A stretch of DNA of 64,000 nucleotides from Scylla paramamosain (Eukaryota > Arthropoda > Malacostraca > Decapoda > Portunidae): NCBI RefSeq assembly GCF_035594125.1, contig NC_087156.1, positions 27,794,497 to 27,858,496 on the forward strand. The letters run 5' to 3'. The position numbers and the translations under genes were made by a program. The notes beneath the pieces are model-generated. The model was not told where the DNA came from. It searched no databases and saw only the letters and a list, made by a program, of their open reading frames with translations. Of the stretch, positions 57,683 to 64,000 are shown piece by piece. Each line of letters opens with the position of its first letter. Position 1 is the first letter of the stretch.

Positions 57683-59700
57683 ACCTACGAGACTCTACGG
57701 CAACATTGATAAGAGAGACCAACGAACAAGACAGAGATGATTTTACAAAGTCTGCCAGCACCACTTCCACTAAATTCTCGTTCTTACCTACCCTCACCCA
57801 GCCTCCAACCCGGTATTCGCCATCTTTCACCTACCAAATAAATACGTAATAAATCCATAAAGATACAATAAGGACTCGATGTAAAGCAAATATCTAACAT
57901 GGCGTCATCTGATCCCGTTGTTAAAGCGACAAAAAAATTCTGACCCCATTATTAAGGCCCCATTATAATCAATCAAACGACCAACACTTATCGAAAACCT
58001 CTCCCCCGCCCCCTCCCCCGGCCATCCAGAGAATGGAATGCCAGTACGTTACGAACCGGAAGGATTGATTAGATCTAAACGTAATAACACTCGTGATAGA
58101 GTTTATCTGAATGGGTTTATCAGAGGCTCTTCAAGAAAAGAGATATGATAACGTACCTGCTTGTAATTATAGTGAGTGGGTGCTGGCGGCGCCCTCCACA
58201 ACTTGACGACACGCTTGTCCTTGAGGCAAGCAGCCACTGTACAAATAACGTTTCCCTCTATTCTACACTAATGATGTAATTTGCAATGCATACACCGCCA
58301 CGAAGACCTTCACTACCACTTTTACTTCACCGTCTTTACAAGAAATGCTGCTCACCTTTCTTCCCAGAGTTTTTTTTTTTTTTTTCCAAAGGCAACATTA
58401 CTGAACAATTTTATTTGCATTGGCGTTTTCAAAGATCCCATCGTGGACAATTTACTGACTTTTTTTTTCGGTAACTGTTGTACCTTGACAAGTGCTGGAG
58501 TAAATGGGAGACGGGGATGGATCGGGCGTGTTCCCTGGTGTGTGTCCCTCCAGTGTGCTGCCTCTCGCTCAATCCTCATTGCTCGTAAGATACGTGAATT
58601 GGACACGTGCTGGGCAAAACAGTTATAACCAAGCACACAAATACGACAAACGCCGCGTTGTTCCCGCACGACACGCGGCTGTTAACATCGTCGTTCCTTG
58701 CTGTCCAGGCTCGTGTTACCTGAACATTGCTACTGTTACGTATTTTTTGTTTTACTAGAGCTGTAAAGAGTGACAAGATAATATTACCGCCGCAGTCTTT
58801 TGCTAAGTTGATATCATAAGTACAGGAATCAATATCTTTATGATTAATTATGAGATTTTGCAAAAGCGTTGCTCTAAAAACCTGTCTGCATCACCACGGG
58901 GGAGGGGGGCGATCGACTAAGCCTCCACAAATATAAGCAGGCCACTATCTACAGTGTACGTAGGCTTCCACATGAAACAAGAAGAGTTGCGGCAAGAATT
59001 GCCCACAAACGTTATAGACCCAAAGCATATAAACAACAAGCGACAACGATCAGCGGCGGATAAGATCAAAATGCAAGCGTGGCTTTAAGAAGCATCTGAT
59101 ATATACGGTTAATGGATCAAGCCACAGCAGGTCTCTACAAGATGGCTCTACTGTTGGTGTGTTAAAACTGAATTATGGTAGAGTTTTGTTTACATGATGT
59201 TTTAAAAGTCATTTGTGTTATACATCACTTGATAACTAGCACACTATCATTTGCACTGATTTTCCTGAAACAAAATATCCTCCTAGGATTCGAGAGAAAC
59301 GTCTAATTAAACTTTGGACCAAGTCACATTCCCGTTACGCTTTATCACATGTGTTCGGTAAAATATAAGATCGCAATTCTAACAAGAATCTCCGCAAGAC
59401 CGCACATGAGTCGCTGGCGGCGGGGCGGAGGCTGGTGCGAGTTGGCAGAGTGCAGGCGTGCCTCAGTGAACACCAGCACACAATTAGCTCGACCACACAC
59501 ACGGCCACATCATGGACAAACAAACCACATGCAAACACCTAAAAAATAAATACTGAGGTAAATAAATAAACAAGTAAACAAACAAATTGCTGGTATTATG
59601 TAAAAAAAGAAAGATAACATATATCCCACAAAATTAAGTCCATACCAACTCTTACAGCACAAAATCTTTTCTTAAAATAAAGTTAAAATAAAAACCTGAA
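57683..59700. other. Unique DNA, no gene seen
   Basis: About 2 kb without long simple repeats (T-run at 58371-58384). Several short frames on both strands lack recognisable domains. Confidence 0.5.
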
Positions 59701-59837
<137 letters not shown>

Positions 59838-59914
59838 AGAGCTTTAGATCCGGTGCAGTAATCTCGACTCACTTAACACAGACCATCGCCTTCCTTATAA
59901 GCCTCTCCAACCCT

Positions 59915-59921
<7 letters not shown>

Positions 59922-59986
<65 letters not shown>
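59922..59986. repeat. (CT)n microsatellite
   Basis: About 32 CT units. Confidence 0.97.
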
Positions 59987-59989
<3 letters not shown>

Positions 59990-60218
59990 CCATCCCCACT
60001 CTATCCCCAAGAACTGTGATAGATCTGTGGATTCGCGTCACCAGATGTTAACTCTAATTAATCAGCCCGAGGAGGGATCTCTGCTAATGGTTCTAATGAC
60101 GCCGGCCAAACGACAGCATCCCCCCTTTGTGGCATTGTGGCGCCGGAGTAAGGGCATCAGGCAGGGCAGCGTAATAGGATGAGTGACGCGTGCTCCGTAA
60201 CATTGAGCGTAACGGAGG

Positions 60219-60535
60219 GATAAAGTATTGGGAAGAATTAGAGACGCGTTATGAGGGAAAAAGTGAAGGGATGAGGAAAAATGAGAAAGGAGGAGATAGG
60301 AAAGGTAAGGAAAGGGAGGGAAATGAAAAGTTTGGGAAGGAGGGGAAAGAATGGAAAGGAAGGGAAGAGAACAAGAGGAGATAAAGTATTGGGAGGAATT
60401 AAAGAGGCGTTATGAAGAAGGAAAAGTGAATTGAAGTGGGAAAGTAAGAAGGGAGGAGATAGGAAGGGTAAGAGAAGGAGGGATGGGAAAGGAAGAGAAA
60501 CAAAGGTAAGGAAGTCGAGGAGGGAAGTGAAAAGA
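60219..60535. repeat. 161-bp purine-rich tandem duplication
   Basis: GATAAAGTATTGGGAAGAAT (60219) and GATAAAGTATTGGGAGGAAT (60380) start two copies, each continuing TA(G/A)AGA(C/G)GCGTTATGA, AAAAGTGAA and GGAGGAGATAGGAA(A/G)GGTAA. Identity is roughly 80% by eye. The + strand is almost pure purine, which explains the K/E/G-rich frames. Confidence 0.88.
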
Positions 60536-60668
60536 AACGGGGGAAAAAAAATGGAAACAAATGAAGCACAGAAAAAAAAAACGGAGATAAAACCAGACAA
60601 CTTAAAACAAAAGAAACCGAGAAAAAAAAAAGAACATCAGCAGTAACACAATCACACCCAGGATAGAA

Positions 60669-60701
60669 AAAAAGTACAAGACAAAAAAAAAAAAAAAAAC
60701 T
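60669..60701. repeat. A-rich runs
   Basis: Two A-runs (up to about 17) just before a GA microsatellite. Confidence 0.8.
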
Positions 60702-60712
60702 GCCGCCACCAG

Positions 60713-61003
<291 letters not shown>

Positions 61004-61188
61004 AAGAGGGGAGGACCGGCCTGGGAGGAGAGGACAGAAAGGGATGAGGAGAGGGAGCGGGAGGGTAGGAAGGAGGGACGGAGGGACTGAGGGAGTGTTG
61101 ATTAATTGTGGTTCTATTGAGTGGCGACAAAGAGCTTAAGCCGCCGCGGTGATGGAGTGTAAAGAGGCATTGTGACGGTGGTGACGCG

Positions 61189-61191
<3 letters not shown>

Positions 61192-61242
<51 letters not shown>

Positions 61243-61287
61243 ATGGATGCGGGAAAAAGCAACACAACACACAACACGCACAACACA

Positions 61288-61351
<64 letters not shown>
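61192..61351. repeat. (TG)n and (CT)n microsatellites
   Basis: TG run 61192-61239, CACAACACAACA-rich spacer, CT run 61290-61351. Confidence 0.96.
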
Positions 61352-62561
<1,210 letters not shown>

Positions 62562-62710
62562 ATGCAAATCTGACTTTCGTTTACCTGCGCCACGGTTACA
62601 GTATTAGAATCGGAGGCGGGTGAATCTGCTGGCAGCGGGGACTGCAACGCTGCGCTCTGTGATCCTACTCTGCTCCTTTCATATATATTTCTTATCCTAA
62701 CGCATTGTAG

Positions 62711-62712
<2 letters not shown>

Positions 62713-62772
<60 letters not shown>
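62713..62772. repeat. (CT)n microsatellite
   Basis: About 30 CT units. Confidence 0.97.
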
Positions 62773-62774
<2 letters not shown>

Positions 62775-64000
62775 GGCAATTCTGCGGCTGTAATGACTAA
62801 AGGGAAGCAGGATGTCATTGCTTAATACGCAGCAACAGAGAGATAACGTGTAGATAAGGCGTGTACTGTACTTTCACTGTCACCTGATTGACTTAATTAA
62901 TCTAACCCGTTCTGTCCAAAGCTGCCGAAGGGAATAAGGCTTAAAATAGCATGTAAGAGGTTTTTATGTGTGAAACTAGATTATTAGTAAGTGTGTTTGG
63001 ATATATTTCATCTTTTTTTTTTGTGGATTTTTGGTAACATTCACTTAAATTTTCGCTTATTTTGTTTAATTGGTTTATTTTCGGTTCTCATAGTGGTGGA
63101 TCGACAGATTTTCCATTATATTTCCGCATAATAAAGGATCTGTAGGTTAGTTAATTGGATAACATTCGGGTTTTACGACGGAAAGGCAACAAAATTTGAC
63201 GTCCTTATCACTAAAGGTGTTTATTGTACATTTCAAGGCTGTACTTCTCATATACTTTGGATATTGTACGGATAGCATGTTTAGAATTTTCAAGTACAAG
63301 GCATTAGTCATATTATGCACAAACTGAGATGCTTCATACACTCTTGATATGATTGTCTAAATATGGAAGAGGAGGGAGAGACGGGAAAAGAAGCTGAGGA
63401 AGTAGCAGATGAAACAATCACAATAACATAACAAACAAAGCAATGACGAAAGTTTGAAAAATATACATAGTGAGATGTCTGCCTGAATATGTAGAAGGAA
63501 AAGAAGGAGGAAGAGAAGGGGGAGAATGAAGAGAAAGAGAAAAAGATGTAAGAAGAAAAAAAATTAAAAGCAGATGAGACAATCACAATAACATCACGAA
63601 CAAACCAATGACAAAAGCTAATAAATAAATAAATAAATAAATAAATAAATGAAATATAATGAGATAAGCATAACACAAACATGACACAACATTAACCCAA
63701 CCCTCCACCACCACCACCACCACCACCACCAGCACACGTCACAAGCAAGTTCGGTCTGGTCTGGTTTGGGCTGGGCTGGGCTGGGCTGGGCGTTCCCCTC
63801 TCGGCAGTAAACATTAGGGTAAGAACGTAGTATAATCAACCACTGATACACGGTCGATTCTACTCGCCGCCGCTCCATTACACACTCTCCCACCACCTTT
63901 ATCATCCTCGTGTTGCCGTGTATTTATGGTGCAGTCCGTCTGGCCGCCCCCCGCCCGCCGGACACACAATGTTTGTCAGATTCATCAAGGTTTATGGTGC
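62773..64000. other. Unique DNA to window end, no gene seen
   Basis: Holds an AAAT run (63623-63650), a CCA run (63701-63731) and a GGGCT run (about 63766-63791). No exon encoding a homeodomain or other recognisable protein was found. Confidence 0.5.

Overview
This window looks like arthropod nuclear DNA, most likely from a decapod crustacean. It is dominated by very long, nearly perfect dinucleotide microsatellites: (CT/GA)n up to about 250 bp, (CA/TG)n up to about 150 bp and (TA)n up to about 140 bp. Blocks of AAT, AAC, CTA, GGA and GAA repeats are added to these. My hand sum is roughly 10 kb of simple repeat, about 15% of the window. Other support for this assignment is TTAGG-type telomere-like motifs, decayed non-LTR retrotransposon tails and a eukaryotic tRNA gene. 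Most long open frames are translations of simple repeats ([20 protein letters not shown]) and are not genes.

Two genes can be defended. The first is a 5' coding exon at 7729-8158 (+). It starts in a good initiation context within GC-rich DNA and ends at a clean GTGAGT donor. Its protein has an N-terminal FCIESLL repressor-type motif and a C-terminal LDWFARAGLMYPRIHPDL segment, which resemble the N-terminus and pre-homeodomain segment of Mnx/HB9/exex homeodomain proteins. No homeodomain exon is visible downstream, so the remaining ~56 kb may be its first intron. The second is an intact tRNA-Glu(CTC) gene at 42667-42738 (-) followed by a Pol III T-run.

Layout: 1-3 kb is AT-rich with two long CT/GA tracts. 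3.2-5.9 kb is an almost continuous polypyrimidine domain interrupted by a LINE tail and a 42-bp minisatellite. 6-8.2 kb holds the CpG-rich promoter-like region and the homeobox-type exon. 8.2-64 kb is intronic or intergenic: microsatellite clusters separated by 0.5-2 kb unique islands. Several islands carry homeodomain, GATA, E-box or CCAAT motif clusters (11.9, 23.1-24.3, 32.25, 37.8-38.3 kb), which makes them candidate cis-regulatory elements.

Beneath the microsatellites is an interspersed-repeat layer found by comparing parts of the window with each other. It comprises three copies of one LINE 3' end (21.9, 34.9, 35.9 kb), one of them split by a ~130-bp TA expansion; three other LINE tails (3.6, 29.2, 30.6 kb); a GGTCATATGGCGCC-centred repeat with three to five copies; an AAAACACCCTT-type repeat with four pieces; a tRNA-derived SINE-like element (19.9-20.0 kb); and several tandem duplications and minisatellites. 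No operon, CRISPR, phage or novel enzymatic system is present.
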